Under the pieces are notes generated by a model. The model made no database searches. It was not told where the DNA came from and saw nothing but the letters and a program-made list of their open reading frames with translations. Positions 17,319 to 25,449 of a DNA stretch of 35,723 nt are shown here, piece by piece. This DNA comes from Pseudomonadota bacterium. Its GTDB lineage: Bacteria > Pseudomonadota > Gammaproteobacteria > Burkholderiales > Rhodocyclaceae. The stretch covers positions 1 to 35,723 of the forward strand of contig QQUN01000008.1 in assembly GCA_008501585.1 (NCBI GenBank). Reading direction: 5' to 3'. The stretch's first letter is position 1. Every line of letters begins with the position of its first letter. Both the position numbers and the translations under genes were made by a program.

Positions 17319-18178
17319 GCCGAGCGCCCCGCCAGCAGCCCGCGCGGAAAACACAGCAGCGCCACCAGCATCAGCACATAGGCGGTCACATGGTTGGCGC
17401 CCTCGGGCAGGTAGCGCCCGGCGAGCGCCTCGGCCACGCCAATGAACACCCCGCCCGCCAGCGCGCCGGGCAGGCTGTGCATGCCGCCGATCACCGCCGC
17501 CGGAAAGGCCTTGAGCGCAATCACCCCCATGCCCGGATGCACGAAGGTGACCGGCGCCATCAGCATGCCCGCCAGCGCCGCCAGTGCCGCCCCCAGCGCC
17601 CAGGCCAGGGTGTGCATGCCGTTCGTGGACACGCCCATCATCGCCGCGATGCGCGGGTTCTCGGAGCAGGCGCGCAAGGCCAGCCCCGCCCGCGTGAAGT
17701 GAAAGAACGCTGCCAGCGCCGCACACGAGAGCACGGTGGCGGCGATCACCCCGACATGCGCCAGGCTGACCGTGACCCCGCCAAGATCGAGATGCCCCGC
17801 CAGCCCCGGCAGCGGCAACTGGTGCGCGCCATGGGTTGCAGCCGGCACCGTGGTCACCCCGCCGCGCAGCATCAGCCCGAGACCGAAGGTCAGCAGCACG
17901 GCGGTCAGGTGCGGCTGCCCCAGCGCCCGGCGCAGCGCCAGTCGCTCCACCAGCGCCCCGGCCAGCGCCATGCCGAGTACCGCCACCCCGACCGCCAGCC
18001 ACGCCGGCCAGCCGGCCGCAGCCGTCAGCGCCACGGCGGCAAAGGCCCCCACCATCAGCAACTCGCCCTGCATGAAGCTGACCGCCTCGGTGGCCTTGTA
18101 GACCAGCACAAACGACAGCGCCACCAGGCCGTAGATACAGCCGGTGGCCACGCCGCTGAGGAGAATCTGCCCGATCAT
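17315..18178 (-). CDS. livH: Branched-chain-type ABC transporter permease LivH
   Basis: The 287-residue permease shows LivH features: GVATGCIYGLVALSFVLVYKAT at the N-terminus (without the first residues), VSFMQGELLMVGAF, RACSENPRIAAMMGV as the ATPase-contact loop, and AFPAAVIGGMHSLPGALAGG. The usual N-terminal phrase has F-A-Q/N before GE; here it is FMQGE. The ATG at 18178 is chosen because it starts the first helix; no strong ribosome site is visible. It lies 35 bases after the nitronate monooxygenase gene and overlaps livM. Confidence 0.93.
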   Translation of the reverse strand: MIGQILLSGVATGCIYGLVALSFVLVYKATEAVSFMQGELLMVGAFAAVALTAAAGWPAWLAVGVAVLGMALAGALVERLALRRALGQPHLTAVLLTFGLGLMLRGGVTTVPAATHGAHQLPLPGLAGHLDLGGVTVSLAHVGVIAATVLSCAALAAFFHFTRAGLALRACSENPRIAAMMGVSTNGMHTLAWALGAALAALAGMLMAPVTFVHPGMGVIALKAFPAAVIGGMHSLPGALAGGVFIGVAEALAGRYLPEGANHVTAYVLMLVALLCFPRGLLAGRSA

Positions 18179-18213
18179 GGTGCGCAGGATACCCGTTCCG
18201 GGCCGCGCACCCG

Positions 18214-19161
18214 TCAGCGGCAGGCGGTGCTGCGCCCCAGGACGCAGGCGGCGTCGTACTCCGCGCCGAGGCGCGCCACCAGCTCGGCCACGCTCGGGAT
18301 GTCGTGGATCGTCGCCACGCCGTGGCCGGCGCTCCAGACATCGCGCCAGGCCTTGGCCTCGTCGCTCATGTCCTTGATCTTGCCCTTGCCCAGGCTGAGC
18401 GTGAGTTGCTCGCGCGTGAAGCCTGCCGCCGCCAGGCTCGGCCACAGAAAGTTGGCATTGGTGCCCGACACCGCATCGGTATACACGATGTCGCCCGCGC
18501 CGCTATCGACCAGCATCTGCTTGTACGCCGCCTGCGCCATCGCCTCCTGCGTGGCGATGAAGCGCGTGCCGAGGTAAGCGAGGTCCGCCCCCATCACCTC
18601 CGCCGCGCGCACCCCGGCGCCGTCCGACATCGCGCCCGCCAGCACCAGCGTACCGTTCCAGAACTCGCGGATTTCGCGCACCAGGCTGAACGGACTCTGC
18701 GTGCCCGCATGCCCGCCGGCCCCCGCCGCCACCGCGACGATGCCATCCACCCCCGCCCCCATCGCCTTGCGCGCATGGTAGGCATGGATCACATCCGAAA
18801 ACACCAGCCCGCCGTAACTCTTCACCGCCTCCACCACCTCGCCCGGATGCCCCAGGCTGGTGATGACGAAGGGCACCTTGTGCTTGACCAGCAACTCCAG
18901 ATCCGACCGCACCCGCGGGTTGCTGGCATGCAGGATCAGATTCACCCCGTAAGGCGCACACGGTGTCACCGCCAGCGCCGTATTAATCTCGCCCAGCCAT
19001 TCGTCCAGCAACGCGCTGGTACGCGCATTCAGCGCCGGAAACGACCCGGCCACCCCCGCCCGGCAGGCGGCGATCACCAACTCGGGGCCGGAGACCAGAA
19101 ACATCGGCGCGGCGATGGCCGGCAGGCGGAGGGCGGATCGGAAAGCGGCGGGGAGGGACAT
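18214..19161 (-). CDS. Nitronate monooxygenase (FMN-dependent NMO/2-nitropropane dioxygenase family)
   Basis: The 315-residue protein is a TIM-barrel flavoenzyme. Seen motifs are RLPAIAAPMFLVSGPEL at the N-terminus, VIHAYHARKA around residues 120-130 with the likely catalytic histidine, the FMN-phosphate segment AGAGGHAG, and AAEVMGADLAYLGTRFIATQEA near the C-terminus. The family oxidises alkyl nitronates and may detoxify propionate 3-nitronate; some members are enoyl reductases or have unknown substrates. An AAGGAG site lies about eight bases before the ATG. It appears to lead a unit with livH and livM, which is an unusual partnership. Confidence 0.88.
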   Translation of the reverse strand: MSLPAAFRSALRLPAIAAPMFLVSGPELVIAACRAGVAGSFPALNARTSALLDEWLGEINTALAVTPCAPYGVNLILHASNPRVRSDLELLVKHKVPFVITSLGHPGEVVEAVKSYGGLVFSDVIHAYHARKAMGAGVDGIVAVAAGAGGHAGTQSPFSLVREIREFWNGTLVLAGAMSDGAGVRAAEVMGADLAYLGTRFIATQEAMAQAAYKQMLVDSGAGDIVYTDAVSGTNANFLWPSLAAAGFTREQLTLSLGKGKIKDMSDEAKAWRDVWSAGHGVATIHDIPSVAELVARLGAEYDAACVLGRSTACR

Positions 19162-19246
19162 GGCAGGCTCCTTCGGCAGCGAACGGTAACGGGGGGATTG
19201 TCGGCCGTTTTCGGTGTACCGGAAACCGGATGGGCGCCGAAGAGTC

Positions 19247-19334
19247 GTCGGCCGGAGGAAGCGAGACGCAATCCGAGATCGGAGCCCGATCCGCCGATCG
19301 ATCCCGGAGGCGGCCCTGCGGGCCTTGTCCGGGC
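19247..19334. repeat. REP-like two-hairpin element, copy A
   Basis: It has a 5' arm (GAAGCGAGACGCAATCCGAG) and a 3' arm at 19303-19333 folding as nested stems: outer CCCGGA/TCCGGG and inner GGCCC/GGGCC. Copy B at 19898-20010 shares both arms in the same order. The two copies bracket the gene at 19343-19816, and copy A ends only nine bases from its stop codon. Intergenic position and hairpin form suit a REP-type element. Confidence 0.75.
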
Positions 19335-19342
19335 GATGCGCA

Positions 19343-19816
19343 CTACCGCGCCGGCGCCGGCACGGGTGCCCCGTCGATCTGCAGGCGACTGCTGAATCGC
19401 AGCGTGCGCGACACGCCCCTCGGGTCGGAGAAAAACGGGATATGGCGCCGCGGCCGATCCCAGACCCGCACCGTCCAGGTCGTGCCGCCCATGAATTCGA
19501 AGTTCACCGCACCCGACCCATCCAATTGCAGCGAACGGAAGGAACCCGTCGCGTAGGGCGCCCCGATCTGCGCCGATTCGACTCGCCGCATGCCCGGGTC
19601 CAGCAAATGGATATGCAAGGCTTCCTCGTAGGGAATGTCCTCGGTCATGAAGAGCAGGTAGTAGCTGTCGCGGCCCACGCAGGCTTCCCGCACCACACCG
19701 GCCACGATCGTGTCCGTGGGCTGGCCATCGGCACAGATGCGGCTGTGAGGCGGAGTCGTATCGTCCTGCGTACGGATCGGCTGGATGGAAAGCCTGGCTT
19801 CCGGAATGACACGCAT
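19343..19816 (-). CDS. Hypothetical protein, no family recognised
   Basis: The product is about 157 residues from the ATG at 19816, the first start that leaves the whole frame clear of repeat copy B. No signal peptide or membrane helix is seen. It contains a plausible beta-rich pattern (RDSYYLLFMTEDIPYEEALHI, SFRSLQLDGSGAVNFEFMGG, TWTVRVWDRP) and a Pro/Arg-rich tail. The ribosome site is weak. Codon use is still GC-rich, but the gene lies between two copies of an interspersed repeat next to an AT-richer gene, so it is part of an accessory patch. The function is unknown, and it could be a degraded or recently acquired gene. Confidence 0.55.
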   Translation of the reverse strand: MRVIPEARLSIQPIRTQDDTTPPHSRICADGQPTDTIVAGVVREACVGRDSYYLLFMTEDIPYEEALHIHLLDPGMRRVESAQIGAPYATGSFRSLQLDGSGAVNFEFMGGTTWTVRVWDRPRRHIPFFSDPRGVSRTLRFSSRLQIDGAPVPAPAR

Positions 19817-19897
19817 GGCTATGACTACCAAACGAAGCTGACGCCAAACGCTACCGGCGATGTGCCAACAGCCCAACGCAAACGATCAAGGATTCGT

Positions 19898-20010
19898 CGC
19901 CCGGATGGAGCGAAGCGCAATCCGGGGTCGGTGGTGGTGGTCGGTGGTCGGTGGTCGGTGGTCGGTCAAGCGATGAATCCCGGAGGCAGCCCTTCGGGCT
20001 TTTTCCGGGC
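19898..20010. repeat. REP-like two-hairpin element, copy B
   Basis: The 5' arm folds as CCCGGAT/ATCCGGG. The 3' arm at 19979-20009 folds as CCCGGA/TCCGGG enclosing AGCCC/GGGCT with a TTC loop. Relative to copy A the inner closing pair has changed from G-C to A-T on both sides, so the stem is conserved. Between the arms copy B carries a tandem heptamer tract absent from copy A. Confidence 0.78.
19928..19966. repeat. Tandem TCGGTGG heptamer tract
   Basis: The unit TCGGTGG occurs at 19928-19934. After TGGTGG it recurs at 19941-19947, 19948-19954 and 19955-19961, then as a partial copy to 19966. It lies inside the spacer of repeat copy B and may vary in copy number by slippage. Confidence 0.85.
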
Positions 20011-20108
20011 TAATTCTTGCTACGCTCTAGCGTGAAAGCAATCAGCAACCGCGCCGGGCGGCGCATTCGGAGAGCGCCCCGATTTCGGTTGTCCGGTTGA
20101 CTGGAGTG

Positions 20109-20756
20109 CTAGAAATTGACGCTCGCATACGCGCGCATTTTGTTAAGAACTGCGTTGGCCAACGGGAGGTCCCCGAAGAGCAAAGCAACTTGCTGCGTGG
20201 CAAACATGCATAGAGATCCTGCAAATCCCAAGGCTTCGATGACTTCGCCAGCCGTATAGGCCGGCCCCACGGTCGTTTCAGATAGCCGCCGGCTTGTTTG
20301 CAAAATTCCTGTATGCGTATAGCTATTCATCACGTCCCAGTATCGCAACTTGACATTGCTCAGAACACCTTCTTCGAACCCCTCTTGCTTCTCAACATCC
20401 TCAAGAACTTGATAAAACCTCTTATCCAAACTGTCCTTCTTGTACCGATCGAGTTCGGAGCTCGTGGCACACTTATGCAGCCATACACCGCGAACACATG
20501 ATTCGAAAAGGACACGAATTAGGGCAAATGCTGACCCATACTGATTTTGCTGGCAGAGTGTGGCGATTGCCGCGTGATGCTCAATCGCAACGTCGAAACA
20601 AGCTGCAGAAAGTGCAGTCCGATGGTCAGCAGAAATTGATTTTCCGCCGACTTGTTCCAGTGCCCACTTTCCAAGCTGCTTGTGATACTCAATGGCGTTT
20701 GCTATTTGCATATAAGTTCTAACAGTTGGAGCAGACGGAATCGGCCTATTGCACAT
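20109..20756 (-). CDS. Unrecognised soluble protein, possibly DUF6988-like; AT-richer than its surroundings
   Basis: The product is up to 215 residues. The first part is helical and contains a pattern I associate with the DUF6988 type: DVAIEHHAAIATLCQQNQ, then SAFALIRVLFESCVRGVWLH, but I cannot confirm this without a search. Later LRYWDVMNSYTHTGILQ and GSLCMFATQQVALLFGDL are seen, with a hydrophobic stretch but no clear membrane anchor. The ATG at 20711 (MQIANAIEYHKQ) is an alternative start; neither has a good ribosome site. The base composition is clearly lower in GC than all neighbours and codons end in A/T much more often, a sign of horizontal acquisition. The function is unknown. Confidence 0.6.
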   Translation of the reverse strand: MCNRPIPSAPTVRTYMQIANAIEYHKQLGKWALEQVGGKSISADHRTALSAACFDVAIEHHAAIATLCQQNQYGSAFALIRVLFESCVRGVWLHKCATSSELDRYKKDSLDKRFYQVLEDVEKQEGFEEGVLSNVKLRYWDVMNSYTHTGILQTSRRLSETTVGPAYTAGEVIEALGFAGSLCMFATQQVALLFGDLPLANAVLNKMRAYASVNF

Positions 20757-21044
20757 GGTCGGTGGTGGGCAGTGCCCGAAGGGGATGTTGCCGAAGCAGG
20801 TCTCTCAGTAGCGCTCGACACACGACACGGAGGCAATCTGGCAAACATGCAACTGCTCACGGGTATTGTGTGGACGGCGCAATGTCGCATGGAGGCGGTC
20901 TCCAGCGCAATCCTTTTCGGTTAAAGGGTCTGGCCGGCAGGCGCTAACACTGGTTTTCCGACAAAGCCCTCCGCACGGCCGCCATCCTCCACCCGGCGCA
21001 AACAGGAAGCCCGCACCCCGTCACCCCCTGCTATCCTCCGCCCC
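20757..21044. other. 288-base gap between the acquired gene and the TRIC gene
   Basis: No gene, RNA or clear promoter is seen. The left end holds a short GGTCGGTGGTGGGC run resembling the heptamer tract of repeat copy B. TATCCT lies ten bases before the TRIC ATG, too close for an ordinary -10 unless the message is nearly leaderless. Confidence 0.4.
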
Positions 21045-21665
21045 ATGCAAGGCATCGAACCTCTCATCTATGGCCTCGGTCTCGCCGGGGCGGCGGTCAA
21101 TGCGGCCTCGGGCGTGCTCGAGGCGGGGCGCAAGCCGTTTGACCTGTTCGGCATGGTGGTGGTCGCTTTGGCGGCGGCGCTGGGCGGCGGGTCGCTGCGC
21201 GACATGCTGCTCGACCGCACGGTGTTCTGGATTGCCGACCAGGCCTACCTGATCACGGCGTTGGTGGCAGGGGTGGTGACGTTTTTGCTGGCGCGGCGGG
21301 TGCGCTTGCCGGCGCAGCTGTTCCTGCTGCCGGATGCGATCGGGCTGGCGTTGTTTACCGTGGTGGGCACCTCGGTGGCGCTGGCGCATGGGGCGCCGTG
21401 GCTGGTGGCGAGCCTGATGGGGGTGGTGACCGGCGTGTTCGGCGGGATCCTGCGCGATGTGTTGTGCAACGAGGCGCCGGTGGTGTTTGGCGGCACCTTG
21501 TATGGCAGCGCGGCGTGGCTCGGCGCGCTGGTGCTGATCGCGCTGCCGGAGCTGGGCGTGAGCGGCGATGTGTCGGCGCTGACGGCCGGGGCGGTGATCT
21601 GCACGATCCGGCTGCTGTCGATCCGCTTCAAGTGGCATCTGCCGATCTATTCGGCGCGGCGCTAG
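21045..21665 (+). CDS. TRIC-family (UPF0126/YicG) cation channel-like membrane protein
   Basis: The 206-residue inner-membrane protein has about seven hydrophobic segments arranged as two similar halves. Each half carries the family signature: GGGSLRDMLL at about residues 47-56 and GGILRDVLCNE at about residues 133-143. An early FDLFGMVVVALAAALGGG segment also fits. Prokaryotic TRIC homologues form trimeric monovalent-cation channels; physiological roles in bacteria are uncertain. It ends 13 bases from the convergent AsmA-like gene, without a clear terminator. Confidence 0.9.
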   Translation: MQGIEPLIYGLGLAGAAVNAASGVLEAGRKPFDLFGMVVVALAAALGGGSLRDMLLDRTVFWIADQAYLITALVAGVVTFLLARRVRLPAQLFLLPDAIGLALFTVVGTSVALAHGAPWLVASLMGVVTGVFGGILRDVLCNEAPVVFGGTLYGSAAWLGALVLIALPELGVSGDVSALTAGAVICTIRLLSIRFKWHLPIYSARR

Positions 21666-21678
21666 CGGCGCTGGCCGG

Positions 21679-23127
21679 CTAGGGGGTGTTGAGGCGCAGG
21701 CGGGTGTCGCGCGCGTCGATGCCTTGCAGGCGCAGATGGCCGACCTGCAGGTCGAGCTGCAGCGGCCAGTCGCGCCAGGCGTCGAGCGGCAGCGGGTCGC
21801 GGGTCTTGGGGCCGGCGGCTTGCCAGCGGTCGAGGTCGAGCCGGTCGACACGGGCTTGCAGAGCGAGTCGGTGCGCGGCATCGAGAGCGACTTGCCATTG
21901 GCCGTCGAGGCGGCTGTCTTCTACCTGGAACTGAATCGTGCCGGCCCCCGTGCGGGCAGCGACCTGCCATTGCCCCGAGACTGCGGCATGGAGTGCCACC
22001 GTCGCGCCCGGCCGGGCGGGGTCGGGCACGGTGGCGTCGAGCGCGGGCAGCCGGGCATCGAGCAGGCCGGCAGACAGATCCAGGGCCAGCGCGGCGCCGG
22101 TGGCGTGTAGCGCGACCGGGCCGACGGGCAACGTGGTCGCCAGCTGCGCGTTGCCGGTCACGGCGAGCTGTGGGCCGGCCAGGTGTAGCGTCAGGGCATC
22201 GAAGCGGGCCGTGGCCGGGGCATCGGCCGCGGCGGGGCTGAGCGTGGCGGTGCCGCGCAGGCCGAGCAGGCGGGTCTCGGTGCCGTCGTGGCGCAGCGTA
22301 TCGCCCTCGGCCGAGAGCGTGAGCTGGCGCTCGTCCTGACGGGCGCGCAGCGTGGCACCAATGCCCTCGGCCTGCCACGCGGCGTCCGCCGTCTGGCCGA
22401 TGGCAGCCGCGCTGAGCGTCAGCGCGTCGATCTGCACCGGGCCGACAACGCCGGCCAGCGCGACGGTGAGATCGCGCACGCGGGCACCGGCATCGACCGT
22501 GGCGCTCAGCGTGCCCTCCAGCGTGGCATCGGCGCCGGCGGCGCTGCCGGCGGCCTGCAAGCGCCAGCCGCTGCCGGCGTCGGTGAGTTCGGCCCGTGCG
22601 AGACGAACGGTGGCCGGCGGGGCATCGTGGGGAGTCAGCGTCATCACGGCGTCGGATACGAGCACGGTGGCGAGCTGGACGGGGACCGCCGGTGCAGCCG
22701 GGGGATCGTCCATGGCGGGCACGGGCAGCCGCCAGTGACCATCGCCCGCCTGGTGCAAGCTGCCGCGGATGCCGTGGAGTTCGATATGCAGCGGATGCGC
22801 GGCGCCTTGCGCCGACCAGTCACTGCGCACGACGAGGTGGTCGATGCGCACGGCGCCGTCGCCTTGCCAGGTGATGCCGGCAAGCGCCAGGCGGGGCGGA
22901 AAGACCTGCAGCGACACCGGCCCGTCGATATGCACCCCGCCACCGATGCGCGCGTTGATTTCGTCGGCCACGGCATCGGCCAGCCAGCGGTCGCTGAACT
23001 GCCAGGCAAGCACGGCGGTGACGATGAAGGCCGCCGCGCTGAGCAGCAGGACGAGGCGGGCGAGCCGGCGACGGCGGCCCGGTGCGCGCAGGCCGCCTTT
23101 GCGCTGCCGGTCAGCCCCGCCTGCCAT
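21679..23127 (-). CDS. AsmA-like envelope protein
   Basis: The 482-residue product has a basic cytoplasmic N-terminus, one membrane helix at about residues 23-43, and a long beta-rich periplasmic region. It carries the AsmA pattern: INARIGGGVHIDGPVSLQVFP-like start (residues about 58-80), LALAGITW, and a C-terminal LDLQVGHLRLQGIDARDTRL repeat. AsmA-like proteins span the periplasm and are linked to lipid transport and outer-membrane assembly. It is shorter than full-size AsmA. Its ATG shares one base with the stop codon of the CHASE2 kinase, so the two are translationally coupled. This suggests that it works with the kinase/FecR unit. Confidence 0.8.
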   Translation of the reverse strand: MAGGADRQRKGGLRAPGRRRRLARLVLLLSAAAFIVTAVLAWQFSDRWLADAVADEINARIGGGVHIDGPVSLQVFPPRLALAGITWQGDGAVRIDHLVVRSDWSAQGAAHPLHIELHGIRGSLHQAGDGHWRLPVPAMDDPPAAPAVPVQLATVLVSDAVMTLTPHDAPPATVRLARAELTDAGSGWRLQAAGSAAGADATLEGTLSATVDAGARVRDLTVALAGVVGPVQIDALTLSAAAIGQTADAAWQAEGIGATLRARQDERQLTLSAEGDTLRHDGTETRLLGLRGTATLSPAAADAPATARFDALTLHLAGPQLAVTGNAQLATTLPVGPVALHATGAALALDLSAGLLDARLPALDATVPDPARPGATVALHAAVSGQWQVAARTGAGTIQFQVEDSRLDGQWQVALDAAHRLALQARVDRLDLDRWQAAGPKTRDPLPLDAWRDWPLQLDLQVGHLRLQGIDARDTRLRLNTP

Positions 23128-25430
23128 CACCGCAGCGCGGGCAGGTGCAGCGTGAAGGTGGTGCCCTGCCCCGGCGTGCTGGCGACCGAGGCGCGGCCGC
23201 CGTGGCGCTCGGCCACGGTCTTGACGATCATCAGCCCCAGGCCGATGCCGGCCTCGCGCCGGCTGGCCGCCGTGGGCAGGCGGCCGAAGCGCTGGAACAG
23301 GCGGGGCAGCAGGTCTTGCCGGATGCCTTCGCCGTGGTCGCGCACCGACACCGCCCAGCCGTCGCGCTCGCGGGCGAGCGCCAGCTCGACCGTGCTGTCC
23401 GGCCGGCCGTACTTGACGGCATTGCCGAGCAGGTTGACCAGCGCCCGGCGCAGCAGGTCGCGGTCGCCGCGCACATAGCCCTCGTCGTGGCCGCGGTTGT
23501 CGATCTGCACCGCGATGGTGACACCACGCGCCTTGGCCAGCGCCCAGATCTCGTCGGCGGCGTCCTGCATCACCGTGGCGAGGCTGATCTCGGTGAACTG
23601 GCTGGCATCGATGGCATCGGCCCGCACCAGGCGGAACAGGTCGTCGGCCAGCTTGAGGGCCGAGCGGGCGTAGCGGGTGAGCTGGTTGAGCAGGGCGTGG
23701 CCGCTGGCGGTGGTGTCGCCGGCCAGTTGCTCGGCCTCGATCAGGGTGAGGATGGAGGCGATCGGCGAGCGCATGTCATGCGAGAGGTAGTGCATGGTCT
23801 CTTCGCGGCTGCGCTGGGCGTCGTGGATGCGGGTGATGTCGGCCAGGCCGAACACCGAACCGATCGGCCGGCCGGCGGAATCCACCAGCCCGGCCACCGA
23901 CACCAGCAGGCGGGCGCCGTTGGGGGCATCGAGCTCGACGGTGCGCACCGCGGCGCCGCCCTCGTCATGGCGGGGCAGGCCGCCGTCGGTGGGCACGCCC
24001 GGCGGCCATTCGAGCGACTTGAGCGCCCGCGCCACGGTGAGCGGCTCGGCGGCCTCGAGCAGGCGCGAGGCTTCGAGGTTGCACAGCATGACCTGGTGCG
24101 CCGGGTTGGTGACCACGGCGCCGACCGGCAGGTGATCGAGGGTGTCGACCACGAAGCGGTGCAGGTCGCGCTGGCGCCGGACCGCCTGGTTGACCCGCCG
24201 GATGCGCGCCTGCAAGGGGTCGACCGCATGCGTGGGCGGCAACTCGACCTGCATGGCGGGGAAGAGCTTGGCGGCGTCGCGGTCGAGCACCTCGAGCTGG
24301 CTGTCGAGATGACGCTGCGCCGCCTCCAGCCGGCGCCAGCTCCACAGCGGGTAGCACAGCAGGCAGCCGAGCACCGCGCCGGCCGGCGGGAACCACCACA
24401 TCGCCATATGCAGCGCCGCCCAGCTCACGGCCAGGCTGGCCGCCGACACGGTAAAGGCGATGACCAGCGCACTGCGCGGCGCGGCGCGCAGCATCAGGCC
24501 CATGAGCAGCACCACGATGCCGCCGGCCAGAGCGGCCGCCACCGGCCGCGGCATCAGGCGCACGGCCTCGCCGCGCTTGAGGGCGGCATAGACATTGGCA
24601 TTGACCTCGACGCCCGGCATCGGCCGGTTGAAGCCCGAGGTGGGCGTGGGCACGCTGTCGGCCATGCCCACCGCGGTCGCGCCGACAAACACCACCTTGT
24701 CGCGCAGCGCCGCCGGGTCGACATCACCGCGCAGCACGTCGGCGTAGGAAATGTAGCGGAAGCTGCCCGGCGGACCGGCAAAGGGGATGCGCAGCCAGTC
24801 GGCGCGATGCCAGCCGGTGCCAAAGGCGGCGGCAGGTGCGACATAGCGCGCCGCGCGCGCGGGCTCGGCATGCTGCAAGGCCGCGAGGCCCAGCTGCGGA
24901 TGGCGTGCCTCGCCGTCGCCCTCCCACAGGTAGATGCTGCGGGCGATGCCGTCGGGGTCGAACTCGACATGGATATGGCCGATGCCCACCGCGCCGGCGG
25001 CAAAAATGGGGGCCGGCGGTGCTTCGCCAACGATGGCGTTGCCGCGGGTGGCCTGGATGAGCGGGAGGATGACCCGGCCGCTGTCGCGGATCGCCTCGGC
25101 CAGCTGCCGGTCGGCCTCGGGATCGGCCGAGTTGGCTTCGCTGAGGATGATGTCCATCACGATGCTGCGCACGCCCGCCTCGCTCAGGCGCTCGATCAGC
25201 GCCGCGTGCACCGAGCGCCGCCACGGCCAGCGGCCGATCTCGGCCAGGCTCGGGTCATCGACGGCGACGATCACCACCTGCGGATCGGCCGCCGGCCGCG
25301 CGACCGACATGGCCGCATCGTAGGCGACCTGGTCCATGCGCCACAGCCAGCCGCCCCCGGTGGCTGCCGTGGCCAAGGCGGCGCACAGCAGGGTGACGAT
25401 CAGCCATTCGAAAAGCCCGCGTTCGGTCAC
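23127..25430 (-). CDS. CHASE2-domain sensor histidine kinase
   Basis: The 767-residue membrane kinase starts with a helix at about 8-29. A periplasmic CHASE2 domain (about 30-290) contains VVIVAVDDPSLAEIGRWPW, VVFVGATAVGMADSVPTP and the GVEVNANVYAAL closing motif. Three helices follow at about 296-315, 320-341 and 346-365, then a PAS-like region (about 425-535). The HisKA domain carries the phosphorylated histidine in YLSHDMRSP (H551). The ATPase domain has N-box NLLGNAVKYG (667-676), DHGEGI (698-703) and GIGLGL (728-733). All catalytic boxes are intact. The start codon is GTG. The gene lies 19 bases after the FecR gene and overlaps the AsmA-like gene. The signal is unknown. Confidence 0.93.
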   Translation of the reverse strand: MTERGLFEWLIVTLLCAALATAATGGGWLWRMDQVAYDAAMSVARPAADPQVVIVAVDDPSLAEIGRWPWRRSVHAALIERLSEAGVRSIVMDIILSEANSADPEADRQLAEAIRDSGRVILPLIQATRGNAIVGEAPPAPIFAAGAVGIGHIHVEFDPDGIARSIYLWEGDGEARHPQLGLAALQHAEPARAARYVAPAAAFGTGWHRADWLRIPFAGPPGSFRYISYADVLRGDVDPAALRDKVVFVGATAVGMADSVPTPTSGFNRPMPGVEVNANVYAALKRGEAVRLMPRPVAAALAGGIVVLLMGLMLRAAPRSALVIAFTVSAASLAVSWAALHMAMWWFPPAGAVLGCLLCYPLWSWRRLEAAQRHLDSQLEVLDRDAAKLFPAMQVELPPTHAVDPLQARIRRVNQAVRRQRDLHRFVVDTLDHLPVGAVVTNPAHQVMLCNLEASRLLEAAEPLTVARALKSLEWPPGVPTDGGLPRHDEGGAAVRTVELDAPNGARLLVSVAGLVDSAGRPIGSVFGLADITRIHDAQRSREETMHYLSHDMRSPIASILTLIEAEQLAGDTTASGHALLNQLTRYARSALKLADDLFRLVRADAIDASQFTEISLATVMQDAADEIWALAKARGVTIAVQIDNRGHDEGYVRGDRDLLRRALVNLLGNAVKYGRPDSTVELALARERDGWAVSVRDHGEGIRQDLLPRLFQRFGRLPTAASRREAGIGLGLMIVKTVAERHGGRASVASTPGQGTTFTLHLPALR

Positions 25431-25449
25431 GACACCATTCCGTTGCGTG

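Noticed and set aside
19928-19966. Tandem repeats considered as a CRISPR array
   Set aside because: Units are seven bases long, directly adjacent and without spacers, and no cas gene is present.
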